Below, in pieces: positions 44,897 through 55,120 of a stretch of DNA of 64,000 nucleotides; positions within the stretch are counted from its first letter, which is position 1; each line of letters opens with the position of its first letter. The stretch is from Taeniopygia guttata (lineage: Eukaryota; Chordata; Aves; Passeriformes; Estrildidae). The translations under genes were made by a program, and so were the position numbers. A model generated the notes under the pieces. The model saw nothing but the letters and a program-made list of their open reading frames with translations. It made no database searches and was not told the origin of the DNA. Location of the stretch: contig NC_133026.1 of NCBI RefSeq assembly GCF_048771995.1, positions 116,703,501-116,767,500 on the forward strand. The letters are read 5' to 3'.

Positions 44897-46215
44897 TGAA
44901 GCGTGTGGCTTTGATTTCACTCTGGCAATAGACTTGCACACAATCCTGTTGCTTCTGCCATGCTTGAAAGGCACTTAGTCAAGCCCAGAATAAACAAAAG
45001 TTACAAGAGGCAATGGAAGCAGAATTTTTCTTCTTAGCCCAGGAACATTAAATATGCCAATATAACCTAAAAACAAACAAACTAACCAAAACAAAAAAGT
45101 TATTGAGAAGCTTCAGTATCCTGAGGAGAATATTAAGTGCACTAAAGTTAAGCTTTCTGTGAAATATCTTACAGAAGTGTCTTTATCTTCATTGTATATT
45201 AGAAAGTGTCTTTGTAACAAGCTTAGACAACAGTCCCAAAGTCATTCACCCAAGATGTACCAGGCAATTTACAAATAACTATAAATCTAATATTTTTGTC
45301 TCAATAATTCAGTTATAAATAATATTTCAGTGCCACAGGAAGGGTGAGAGAGGAAATTTCATTACTGCTAGTAATTTACTCTTTATTAGGCATTACATGG
45401 GACTTTGAGCAGCAAAGAAATAGTCTTCATGAATATTCAAATAAAATATCTCTGTTGGCTTTAGCTTTTCACTATATCCACAGCATGAAAGAGGGCAGTT
45501 TTAAGGTAGACCCTTTTCATTTGATGAATGACCTGCAAATAAGTAAAGTGCTACATATCTTCAGTATTTGTTAAAACTTGTTCTGTTGTACAAACTGCTG
45601 TATGTAAGGAACAGCTATAGCAACAGCATATACAGGGAAAGCTTGGTAAAAATTTATCAATGTCTTCTGAGGACTATTTGTTTTTTGGTTTTTTTTGTAT
45701 GTGAAGTTATATCCACGTAGAATAATAACTTTTTTAAAATACCAGCTTAAAATATCTTGCTTAAAAACAACACTAAGAACAAGTGATGTAAAAAAACAAA
45801 CTTTAACATGTCCTTAGGTAGGACTGGTTAAATCTTTTGTCTTTGTAAACTTTTTTCATAAATCAGAGAAGTTTGTGAAAAGTCAGGAGCCAATGTCTAG
45901 GTATTTTTGAAAAGCATCAATGCAATTAACTTCTATGCAAACAAATAATACTTTATCAAGACAGAACCTAGGAACTAACACAGTCCTTTAACTCTCAATA
46001 TCAGGGAGTATAATTCTGTAGAGAAAATCTAATGTTTTGAGGAAATAATAACAATCTGTACCCGTTTAAATAGGTATCTTTCTGCATTCTTAGCAAGGCA
46101 CTTGGATTATTGGCTAGGTAAAAGTGAGATAATGCCAGAGAATGCTGCTTTGCAGTCCTGTTCCCATATACATAATTCTTAAAATCAGACTCACATACAT
46201 ACCTGAATTTGTGCA
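44897..46215. other. AT-rich spacer between CR1 and solo LTR
   Basis: No gene or repeat recognised. A T-rich patch occurs near 45678-45700. Short frames at 45344-45574 (+) and 46231-46001 (-) are unremarkable. Confidence 0.5.
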
Positions 46216-46219
46216 TGTA

Positions 46220-46618
46220 TGTGATATTCACAGGGACTTAGCTTTCTCAGGATTTCTCTTGAGAGAAGCTGTGAGACAAGCAGAGAAATGAGAATCAAAA
46301 CAATTCTTATCTCATTTGCTGCTCCTGTGTTTGTGCCTATGTGGAATATGTCATGGAGATTGTTTACCCAAGGTGTTGCTTGATTGGATTCTGGTGATGG
46401 TGTTTTGGATTAATTGACCAATTAGGTCACAGTTGTGTCAGGACTCTTGCTAGAGAGTCACGGGTTTTCTAGTTTATTAGTGATAGTTCTTGTTAGTGTA
46501 ATATAGGGTAACATATTTTTAGTATAATATAGTATAATAAAGTAATTAATTAGCCTTCTATATCATGGAGTTCTGCACATCATTCTTCCCACTGGTCAGG
46601 TATTGTAACACTGATACA
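46220..46618 (+). mobile_element. Solo LTR of an avian endogenous retrovirus
   Basis: A 399-bp element starting TGTGATATTCAC and ending GTAACACTGATACA, with the TG...CA ends of a retroviral LTR. It is flanked by the direct repeat TGTA (46216-46219 and 46619-46622). A slightly longer CATGTA match also exists if the terminal CA is counted in the repeat, so a 4-bp or 6-bp duplication is possible. A polyadenylation signal AATAAA lies at 46536-46541 after a TATAATATAGTATAAT-type AT tract, fitting the R region of a + strand LTR. No internal viral sequence is present, so it is a solo LTR left by recombination. The family is not assigned. Confidence 0.8.
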
Positions 46619-46622
46619 TGTA

Positions 46623-48580
46623 TTACATTCCATGCATCCAACAGCACAAAAACAACTTTCTTCCACATTAGGAGTGAAAATGCACTCTGCAAATCAGGCT
46701 ACAGCCTTTTCAACTGTTTGAAAATAATCTAACTGAAGGTACATCTAGACCACTGGTTACCAGCTTCTGCATCAAGAAAATCAAGGCTGCTGAAGTCTGC
46801 AGCAGAATCACAGGAATATGTTTGGAGGATGCTGTTTCACCAGTAGCTTTTCATCTTGAACTGACATTTCTCACTATTCATATCCATCAACGTCAGAAAC
46901 TATATCGAGTTTTACAGCAAACTTTCTACATTTCCCTTAAAGGGTGTCAGTCAGCCTATGCTGAGCACAGTCAGATGAGCTCGGTGGGCAGCAGGACTCC
47001 CAGCTGCGCTGAAATGCAGCCTGCACCAACACCCGTGTGAGACACGGAGCTGTCCTGACAGCAGCGATGCTCTGAGGAGGACGTGCTGCTCCCCACACAG
47101 CTGATGCTTCCCCTCCCCTCCCCTCCCCATAACTGCAAGAGGCTTCCACTGGAAGTAGGAGTTAGTGTTACTATGGTAGTATGGTATTGCTTGTTGAAAG
47201 GTGTTTAATAGTAAGTGCAGGGCTGAGTGTTTGTGTCTTCTGCTAGGCTCTGTACACATGGAATAGAAGAGAAGAAATCTGAGCATCCAAAGTGTGTCCC
47301 CTAATAATTACCTGAGCATGACTGGCTGCATCACCTCATATCTCATCTCATCTCAACACCTTGTTTTGATTTTGGGCCTTTAGAAGATAGATTCTGAAGA
47401 CAGGAGATATAACTGCAAAATTAAGGTCTCAAACAGTTTGCAAATTAGATCCTACAAATAGAAGAGTATTACCCTCTAGAAAGGATCTCATTTAAAACAG
47501 CTCATGACAGAAAGGATTGCAGGACATTGTAGGATTGTGTTCTAATGTTTTTGTAAGTATCCATCTATTTCCTCTTTACTTTGACATATTCTTCACAAAT
47601 TTATTAGTATCTTTTCTAAATGTATCATTGGACATCACAATCTGATAATTAAAACACTATATATGTCCCAAAAAAAAAAAGATGTTTTGAGCTTGCACAT
47701 TTAAGCAGGAATAACTAGGATGATCATTCCAAGATTTCTAAGTAAAACTTTAGTAATGATGGCAGTAAACCTCAAAACGCTGAAAAACTACTTTAAAGGT
47801 TCAAGCTGATTTCCAGTTATGAAAAGCAAGGACTAACTGCAAGTCAAATCCTTTATAACACAACTCAGTTCCATTCCTCACAAGACTCACATTGACCATT
47901 TGTGTATCTGAGGATGCTTGATGAGTCCTCAAACCAGATATGTTCTACTAACATTGCTCCAGACAGTTGCTTAGCGTTCCTCCCCATTAACGAAATTTCC
48001 AGTGAGTTAAGTCCTGTAGCTTTTCACTCACCATAAACACCCAAGGCAGTAAGATAACAGCCAGAACTCTTCCAGTTCTTCCAGATCTTACAGTGTGTAA
48101 GATCTCTTATATAATAAATAAACAGGTTTCATTCTATAATTAAAAGTAGACTAACTATAAAGGTATTAACAAAACAGAGCAATTGATGCAATGAACAAGC
48201 AAGATTAGTCTGTTTAGACACTATGTAACTGAAAATGAATTTTCTACATTTTTCATGGCAAAATGAAAATTTTCATCTGAGGGAAAAAAATTGAAAATGG
48301 AAAGATCCTACTATCAGTTTGGAAGACTTGGGGGCATAGCTGCCCTTTTTTTGTTTCTTCAACTCCTTTGGGAATAAAAAGAAGAGGAATGCATTCAAAA
48401 TGAAGAAAAATGTCCAGCTATAATCAGTACAAAGGTGCTGAGAAGATCTACTACAAGTGCAACTAAACCACAAATTTCAACACAGCTTCTCCCACAACTA
48501 ACATATAAATTGGAGGGTGTTCACTATATATAATACAGTGGTTTTAAATCACATTCTGCAAGAAATAGTTAATTAGGCAA
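46623..48580. other. Gene-poor stretch
   Basis: No gene recognised. Contains a (CCCCT)n run at about 47106-47128, a short (ATCTC)n run at about 47338-47354 and an A-run near 47670-47680. Open frames over 46937-47286 (-) follow the C-rich run and look spurious. Confidence 0.5.
47106..47128. repeat. (CCCCT)n short tandem repeat
   Basis: Four CCCCT units in tandem, C-rich on the + strand. Confidence 0.85.
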
Positions 48581-48581
48581 G

Positions 48582-48680
48582 TTTCTGCTTTCCCCATTTT
48601 TTTCTGCTTTCCCCAATTTTTTCTGCTTTCTCCATTTTTTTCTGCTTTCTCCATTTTTTTCAGTTTTCCCCAGTTTCTGC
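48582..48680. repeat. About 20-bp T/C-rich minisatellite, 4-5 units
   Basis: Tandem units of the form TTTCTGCTTTCCCCATTTTT, with CCCC or CTCC and CCAT or CCAA variants, in four clear copies plus a degraded fifth ending CAGTTTTCCCCAGTTTCTGC. Strongly strand-asymmetric: almost pyrimidine-only on the + strand. Confidence 0.88.
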
Positions 48681-50395
48681 TGTTTGCACTGGTGGTGTTT
48701 AACTCCACCATTCAAAGAACCAAGAGCACCTACAGAGTTTGAAAGCTTGAGAGCTTCAGAAGATGTCCTACAGGCTTAAGAAAATGTACACAGTATGGCA
48801 GGAAAAGGAAATTTGGTGGCTTTTTCTTCCTTCTTATTTTTGTGCTCCTATCAAGAAGGCAGACACGCTTTCATACAGGAAGAATTAGGGGGTTAAAGTG
48901 ATCTCTTCCATATTTATTTGTACTATTTGTAGCATACTTATCTCTTTCTACTCCTTTCTAATGCTACAGATTTATAGTGCCAACAAAAGCAATGAATGAC
49001 CCAAATTCACCTTAAAATCCCAGGAAACTTGAACAGCCTGTATCCACTGAAATAACACTGTTATCACAAGAGCTTTGGATAATAAACTCCTAACTGGACT
49101 GAGAGAAGTCTAGTCTTTGTTGAATTGCTCCTCTAATCATCTCAATAAAGAACAAGCTGTTTACTTTAATGTTTATTTTCTTGTAACGCAACAAGACTTC
49201 ATTGCTGGAATTACTGCATAAATATGGACCCGAGAAATAGTCACTGGTGAACATTATTCATGGATGTAGAGGTCTTAAATGATTCAGACTCTGATTCACT
49301 CACATCCTTAATAATTATTGCCACAAAAGCGAACACATTTTAAAGAACAGGATGTGAAATTAATGTTCTGAAGAATTTGTAAAACAAAACCTCTACAGAT
49401 TTTTTTCAAGTTCACTATGAATTATTACCGACTTCTAATAGCTCAATCAGGAGTCTTTCTTTTTCAAGCAACCCCAGTACATGGATTTTTTATTAATGAT
49501 TAAAACAAAAGAGAATTGTTAGGTAGCTGGAAGCTTTCAGAATTGCTTCAGGTCAATTTAGGCCCATTACTGAGGTTGTTCTGCTTTCATTGAGCATATA
49601 TGAGGTTTAAGTCACTGGATTATTTTGTAGAAAGCTAAGCAACTGTGTCAACATCCATAAGAGTCTTCACTCTTTGGTATTGAGCCAAAGACTTTGGGAA
49701 ATTGACTGCAAAATTCTTTGGGACATCTATCTAAAACAATTATCAGTGGGCTTTTCCTATCTGTTTTCAATTTAAATTAGCCCTATAAAAGAATTTTAAG
49801 ACATCTTTAAAAGCTCCATCACATGCAACATAGAGAGTAGCAAACCTGAGAGTTGGGATAGGTAACTGTCAAACATTTCTATATTCAGGCCTGGTAAAAA
49901 TTTTCTAAAGACCTCAAGACTCTTGGAACTCTTAGGCTGTTGACCAAATATTGTATGGTGCAGTCCTATCTCAGAATCCCTAACTTCATTAATTGACTGT
50001 ACCATGTGGCATTAAATTTTCTTTGCAATGTTATGCTTTCCTTGCTTTGGTTTTCAGTCATGCAAAAAAGGATTTGCAGTACCAGGTGATGCAAATCAAC
50101 CATGGAGCAAAAGATAGCTGAAGAACAATATTTCTGAATATCAAGGAGTATATTTTGCAGGTGAAAATCAGAGCACCATCTATCATGAGGGAAGAAAGGG
50201 GCTAATATTTTTTGCAAATGAGGCAATATTTATCTACTTTTAGCTTCAGTATTCATTTGAACCTTTGAATGCTTCCAAAATCTGAAGAAATTCTCATAAT
50301 CTGCTTGATGTCTACCCAGGTGTATTGGAAGTATGCTATAATTAAGGTTTGTCTCATAACTAGAAAAGATTGGTCTAAATAAGTAACTAGCTGAT
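48681..50395. other. AT-rich non-coding stretch
   Basis: No gene, RNA or mobile element recognised. Short frames on the minus strand at 50005-49796 and 50226-49966 have no family resemblance. Confidence 0.5.
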
Positions 50396-50397
50396 TT

Positions 50398-50545
50398 GGT
50401 GTGTTTTGGTTTTGGGGTTTTTTGGTTTTTTTTGCAGGGGGGGTTTGTTTCGGGGGTTATTTTTTGGGGTTTTTTTGGTGGGTTTTTTTGGGGTTTTTTG
50501 GGTTTTTTGGGGGTTTTTTTTTGTTAATTTTTTTTTTGTTATATT
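50398..50545 (+). repeat. G/T-only low-complexity tract (GGGG/TTTT)n
   Basis: About 150 bp almost devoid of A and C on the + strand, made of alternating runs of 2-7 G and 3-9 T. It has many runs of at least three G, so the + strand could form G-quadruplexes. The overlapping Gly/Phe-rich frame (50406-50594) is an artefact. Confidence 0.9.
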
Positions 50546-50599
50546 TGCCTGGGTCACCAGGGAACAGCAACTAACAATTTTGTTTACTTCTTGAAAAAA

Positions 50600-50665
50600 T
50601 GTCTTGAGGATCAGGTTGGACTAGATGACCTTCAGGTGCTCTTTCCCACATTCCTGATACTTTGA
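50600..50665 (+). mobile_element. CR1 3'-end fragment (short)
   Basis: Contains GGATCAGGTTGGACTAGATG followed by ACCTTCAGG and CTTTCCCACATTCC, which matches the conserved terminal segment of CR1 elements in + orientation. Only some tens of bases are recognisable and the usual tandem terminal repeat is degraded. Confidence 0.7.
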
Positions 50666-51140
50666 CTTTATTTTCAGAGCTATCTTGCACCCAGGTCAAC
50701 AATTAACATTTAGCATATAAAGCTTATGTTTTCTTCTCTAGCCTTAATAATGTTCTACCTGATTTGCACAGGTTGCATAATCATAGCAAATAGGGCTAAA
50801 AGAAAAGGGTGCCTGTAGTTCTCTCTCTTCATCTAGTTCATGGTAATCATTTAATTACGAGTCTGGCATCTATATTAATTTAATAATGCAAGTTCTGTTA
50901 CTGTCATAGGACTCCAAATGGGCAAGTAAAGAGACAGTTTATTCTGAATAGAAAATATATCCATTCAGTTTCATACATTTGGCAGCATAGATCTTTGTCT
51001 TGAAAATCTTGGGATTATATAAGATTAAGCTATCCAATAAGATTATTCTATAGCAGCCATCCTGTCACCATTCCAGAACAGTAATGCCACAGCTACTTCT
51101 ATTGAGCACAGGGAGATTTCTGATGACAGAAAGTAGATAG
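50666..51140. other. AT-rich spacer between CR1 fragments
   Basis: No recognised features. Confidence 0.5.
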
Positions 51141-51149
51141 TATTAGATT

Positions 51150-51414
51150 CTCTTCTGTGGTACCCAGTGACAGGACAAGGAGCAATGACCATAAACAAAA
51201 CCACAGGCAATTCCATCTCAGCATGAGGAAGAACTTTTTTACATTGAGGGTGGCAGAGCACTGGAACAGACTGCCCAGGGAGATCATTCCAAACCTACCT
51301 GGACACTCTCCTGTGTCACCTGCTCTGGGTGGCCCTGTCTGGGCAGAGGGCTTGAATGAGAGGATCTCCAGAAGTGCCTTCCAACCCCGACAATTCTGTG
51401 ATTCTGTGAAAATG
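51150..51414 (+). mobile_element. CR1 LINE 3' fragment
   Basis: About 265 bp of the 3' part of a CR1 element in + orientation. It covers the last part of ORF2 and the 3' end: the stretch translated MRKNFFTLRVAEHWNRLPRE is the conserved CR1 ORF2 C-terminus. It ends with CTTCCAACCCCGACAATTC and two TTCTGTGA units, the diagnostic CR1 3' terminal repeat. Severely 5'-truncated and inactive. Confidence 0.93.
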
Positions 51415-51810
51415 TGTCGGGTTTGAGTAATTTTGGTTGGGGTTTTTATGACTTTGAGAACATGGTCAAAGCAGAAGACAGAAAGCAAATGCCATGGAAA
51501 ATAATGAAACAAGAGAGAAAGAACATGTAAGGCTGAAGTGCAAGAGATAAAGAATAAGACAGTTGCAGTTTTTTAGGGGAGAAAAATGCTATGGGAAATC
51601 AAGCAATGATAATAAGCTTCAGATAAAACAGTGGTGTGAAACACTTAAAACAATAGATGTAAAAAAGACTGCTAAATCTTTGACAATGCATCTAGTCATT
51701 CCAGAATGCCTAATCATCAGGCAAAACATTTCAAAAGTTGTTTTATACAGATACATGATTTCCCTAATTTAAGATATTTAGATATTTCAGTAAAAGAAAA
51801 CCAAACAGGA
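51415..51810. other. Spacer after CR1 fragment
   Basis: AT-rich, with no recognised gene or repeat until the A-run beginning at about 51811. Confidence 0.5.
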
Positions 51811-51995
51811 AAAAAAAAAAAAAACAAACAACAAATAAGAACCACATACACACAAAGTGAGAAAAAAAAAACCTGCCTAAAACACAAGCTTTGGTTTTAG
51901 CCCTAGGGTTTGTGTCGGTTTGTTTGGTGGTTTTTTGTGGGTTTGGGCTTTTTCTTTTGCTTGGTTGGTTGGTTGTTTTTGTTTTGGTTTGATTT
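51811..51995. repeat. A-rich tract followed by G/T-rich tract
   Basis: A-runs at about 51811-51824 and 51863-51871 are followed from about 51903 by a G/T-rich stretch that includes GGTT repeats (about 51960-51975). The two parts are opposite in strand composition and lie only 30 bp apart. Confidence 0.75.
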
Positions 51996-54610
51996 TTAAT
52001 TAGGTTTTCTAGAGCTGGCACCTCACTGCAACAATGGTTCCTTCCTGAGTGCCTCTGTGTATTTTAATATTGTGTTCAGATGCAGGCAGATGTCATCTGT
52101 CATTCATCTATCTATCAAGACAGAAATCACACAGGAAGATGTGATAAGCTCAAGAATTACAGAATGAACAGCATAATTCAGCTTTAGTTCTTCACCAAAA
52201 ACATAAGCCATCCCTTTCTCCCATTTTATTTCTCTCTTACTGATCTGAGGACTCTTTGTTTTGTATGAAGCATAGAAATGTGCTGAATTTGGAGGATATT
52301 CAAAATAGTTATTCTGCTTGTAAACTTCTTAGTCTTATCACATTTTGAAAATAAAATAAATACAGTCTGCAGAAAACTTGGGTGATGTCTATGAAAATTA
52401 TGTAATTTTGTTAATGGATATTTATAAATTCAATTCAGATTTATTGCTTTGAAAAACCCTAATATTTTTTGTTTGCACATAAGTATTGCCTTTATGTATG
52501 CTTATATTTTAAACAAAATTACAATGGATCAATAACCATAAGGTTTAACAGATTCCTAACAAGAAGTTACATGTTTTGATGTTCTGTGCTTTTATCCAAA
52601 ATTCCCAAAAAAAAATACACATCAGCCAAATTTTCTGGACTAGAATTGCAGACCTGAATATTATCTAATGTTAGACCATCACACTACACTACACAGATTT
52701 TGCCTTCTCACTCCTCCTCCACTGAGTTAGTAAAGCAGTTATTCCAAATCTAAACTGTTAGTAGGAAAATCATGGAATTTACATCCAATAGCATAATTCA
52801 GTTCTTCTTTGTGCAACTTCAGAAATTTGCCTCTAGAAATTGTGGATTAAGAAAAATGTGAACATATTAACTGTGTAGGAACTTCAGCCTAAAATATTGA
52901 TCCTTAAGACGGTTAGTTGCCCATTCCTTTAGAGGTCATAGAAGCATCACGGCTTTGTATTATTTGCTTAGCTAATGTAAATTGAAATATTTTATTCAGT
53001 ATGTTTGAAAACATCTGAATAAGGTGAAATGTGTCACAAAGTGATACAAAAGGATGTCACTGGATAAGAAGAAAGAGAAATCGAGCTGAACAACATACTA
53101 ATTCAAGATCTTCAATGAAAACTATATTTAAATTGCACCTGTCTGTAATGATGTTACTCTTGCTGTTACTGAACATTCACACATTCCATTTTGTCAGTAA
53201 AACAGCAGCAGATAGAAGCTTCCCCTAGTTTTCACATTTCTCTCATACCTCTCAAGCCTGGGGGTTGCTTTTCCCCTCCTACTACTGCCCAGGACCACCC
53301 TCAGCACAAACAGGTATAAAACTGGGGCTGTCAAGGCTTCTTCAACCCACTTCTTCCCCTGACAGTCCTTCAGTTATGATTCAGCCTCCAGCAGATGAAT
53401 TCAGGATTGCCTGGAACCTACCTCTCAATTTATACTATCTGTTGTAGGTTTAAAAATAAAAGCTAGAATTTGAGGTAGAGTTTTCAGAAGGGATCTGCAC
53501 AGCAGGACAGCTGATGCTGCCATCGTTAGCCCTCATGTGACAGTTTGGGCCTCACTCAGCCTTAGATCATTTTCTTCCACAAAGCTGCACCTAACAATTA
53601 CTTTTGGTGTCTGTTGCAGAGCTGTCAGCTCTGCCATCAGCTGTCAGGAGGCTGAATTTCACTCCGTCTGTGTCTCATCCCCATGCCCTGACTGACAGGC
53701 GTCCTGCAGTGTGTGCATCTGACTGCCCCAGTGTGCTGCCAACCTGCTTCTCCCCCAGATCAGGCTCACACCCTGGGGGCTTTAAGCTGCCTGGTGATGG
53801 AAAAATGCAGGTTGCAGTGCGGGCCAGCAGCGCAGGGAGGATGAAACAGCACAAGCTGCTGATAAAGGATCTTATTCCACTCCTACATCCTTGGGTAGCA
53901 GCTTCCCTTGTCCCCCCTCCATACCCCCGCGCCCCATGGGACTCCTTGTTACCTCAGCTCTGTGAATCAGGTGCATAGACCTCGTCTTTGTCCCCCCAAA
54001 CACTGCCAGGACTAAGCACCCAGCCGTACCACCCTCTCTGCATTATCTTGGAACTGTACATTAGTGACCCAGTGTAATGCATTTTGTAGAGCTCAAGACA
54101 GCTTTTAAAAAGATACAGTATTAAATGTGTGATGATATCACAATGAAGAGAATACTCTAACTATTTGAAGTATTTAAAAAACACTACTTTTATCTTTGAG
54201 ATGAAACAATCTTCTTTTGCAACTTGCAGAAAATTGGTGTGGGTTCCAAGCACTTGTTTGCACTAAAAATCTTTAGTATCAAGTCTAGCTACATGCATAA
54301 AAACCACCACAAATTATCGGCTTCTTGTGCCAATGACAGTCCAAAATGACCCTGCTGTGCCACCTTACCTGTGTGACTGAAGTGACTTCTGACTGACTCA
54401 AGAAATTTGTGTTGCTCTCTATTTTTAACAAGTAGGTTTCATTTGGCTGCTAACCAGCCACAAAGTGAGATATTAACAGGAAGGGGGAAAAAGGCCACAC
54501 CAAATAACATGATAATGCTCCAAGTTTGTTCTTCTTGGTTTATATCTACTACAATCTAAAGTCAAGCTGCAAAAAGGTTGTTTTTAATTTTCTTTTTATA
54601 TATCAATGTA
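51996..54610. other. Gene-poor stretch
   Basis: Mostly AT-rich, with a somewhat GC-richer segment at about 53225-54010. A 124-codon frame at 53604-53978 (+) in that segment resembles no family and has no partner exons that I can identify. No RNA gene or mobile element recognised. Confidence 0.45.
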
Positions 54611-54620
54611 ATTATGCACC

Positions 54621-55114
54621 TGTAGGGAACACTGGGTTCCTGGATGGCTTTGATGGATGGAGACAAGAGATCTCTGAAGGCTGCTTTTAGAATATCAGCT
54701 TTATTAGGGATGGTGAAAGGTCTTGCTTGGAGCTGCCAGACGCATCACGTAGCAAGGCCTGAGGGGATGGCGGAGGGGAGAGACAAGGGGTAGAGAGGAT
54801 GTTCTAGGAGAGGGTGGAAGTTCTAAGAGGGGGAAAGATCCAAGAGGGCATCTGACCCCTCAGAGACCCCTTATCAGGGGGCTTCAAGGTGGGCTGGAAC
54901 AAGACTTGGGCCAATGGGGTCACAGACACTTGATGTTTCAGGGGAGGGTTACAGGTGTGGGATGAACCATACATTTTGGGGGTTGAAATAGAGAAGTTCA
55001 TTTGACTTTTGGACCCCTCTGTAGGTAAGGGCATTGTCCAGCCAGTAGGGGGGATTGTTTTCATCCTGGCTGAATCTTTTGCCAGGCAATTATATTTATC
55101 CATCCTTTCCAACA
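54621..55114 (-). mobile_element. Solo LTR of an avian endogenous retrovirus (minus orientation)
   Basis: A 494-bp element with + strand ends TGTAGGGAACAC and CCTTTCCAACA, giving TG...CA termini. It is flanked by a perfect 6-bp direct repeat TGCACC (54615-54620 and 55115-55120). On the minus strand an AATAAA signal lies at 54705-54700 and the LTR ends about 80 bp later with ACCCAGTGTTCCCTACA, as expected for R-U5. A 6-bp target duplication is typical of class II (ERVK-like/alpharetroviral) elements. No internal viral genes are present. The overlapping 111-codon frame is LTR sequence, not a gene. Confidence 0.85.
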
Positions 55115-55120
55115 TGCACC

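Noticed and set aside
50406..50594. Gly/Phe-rich 62-codon protein
   Set aside because: Pure translation of the G/T low-complexity tract.
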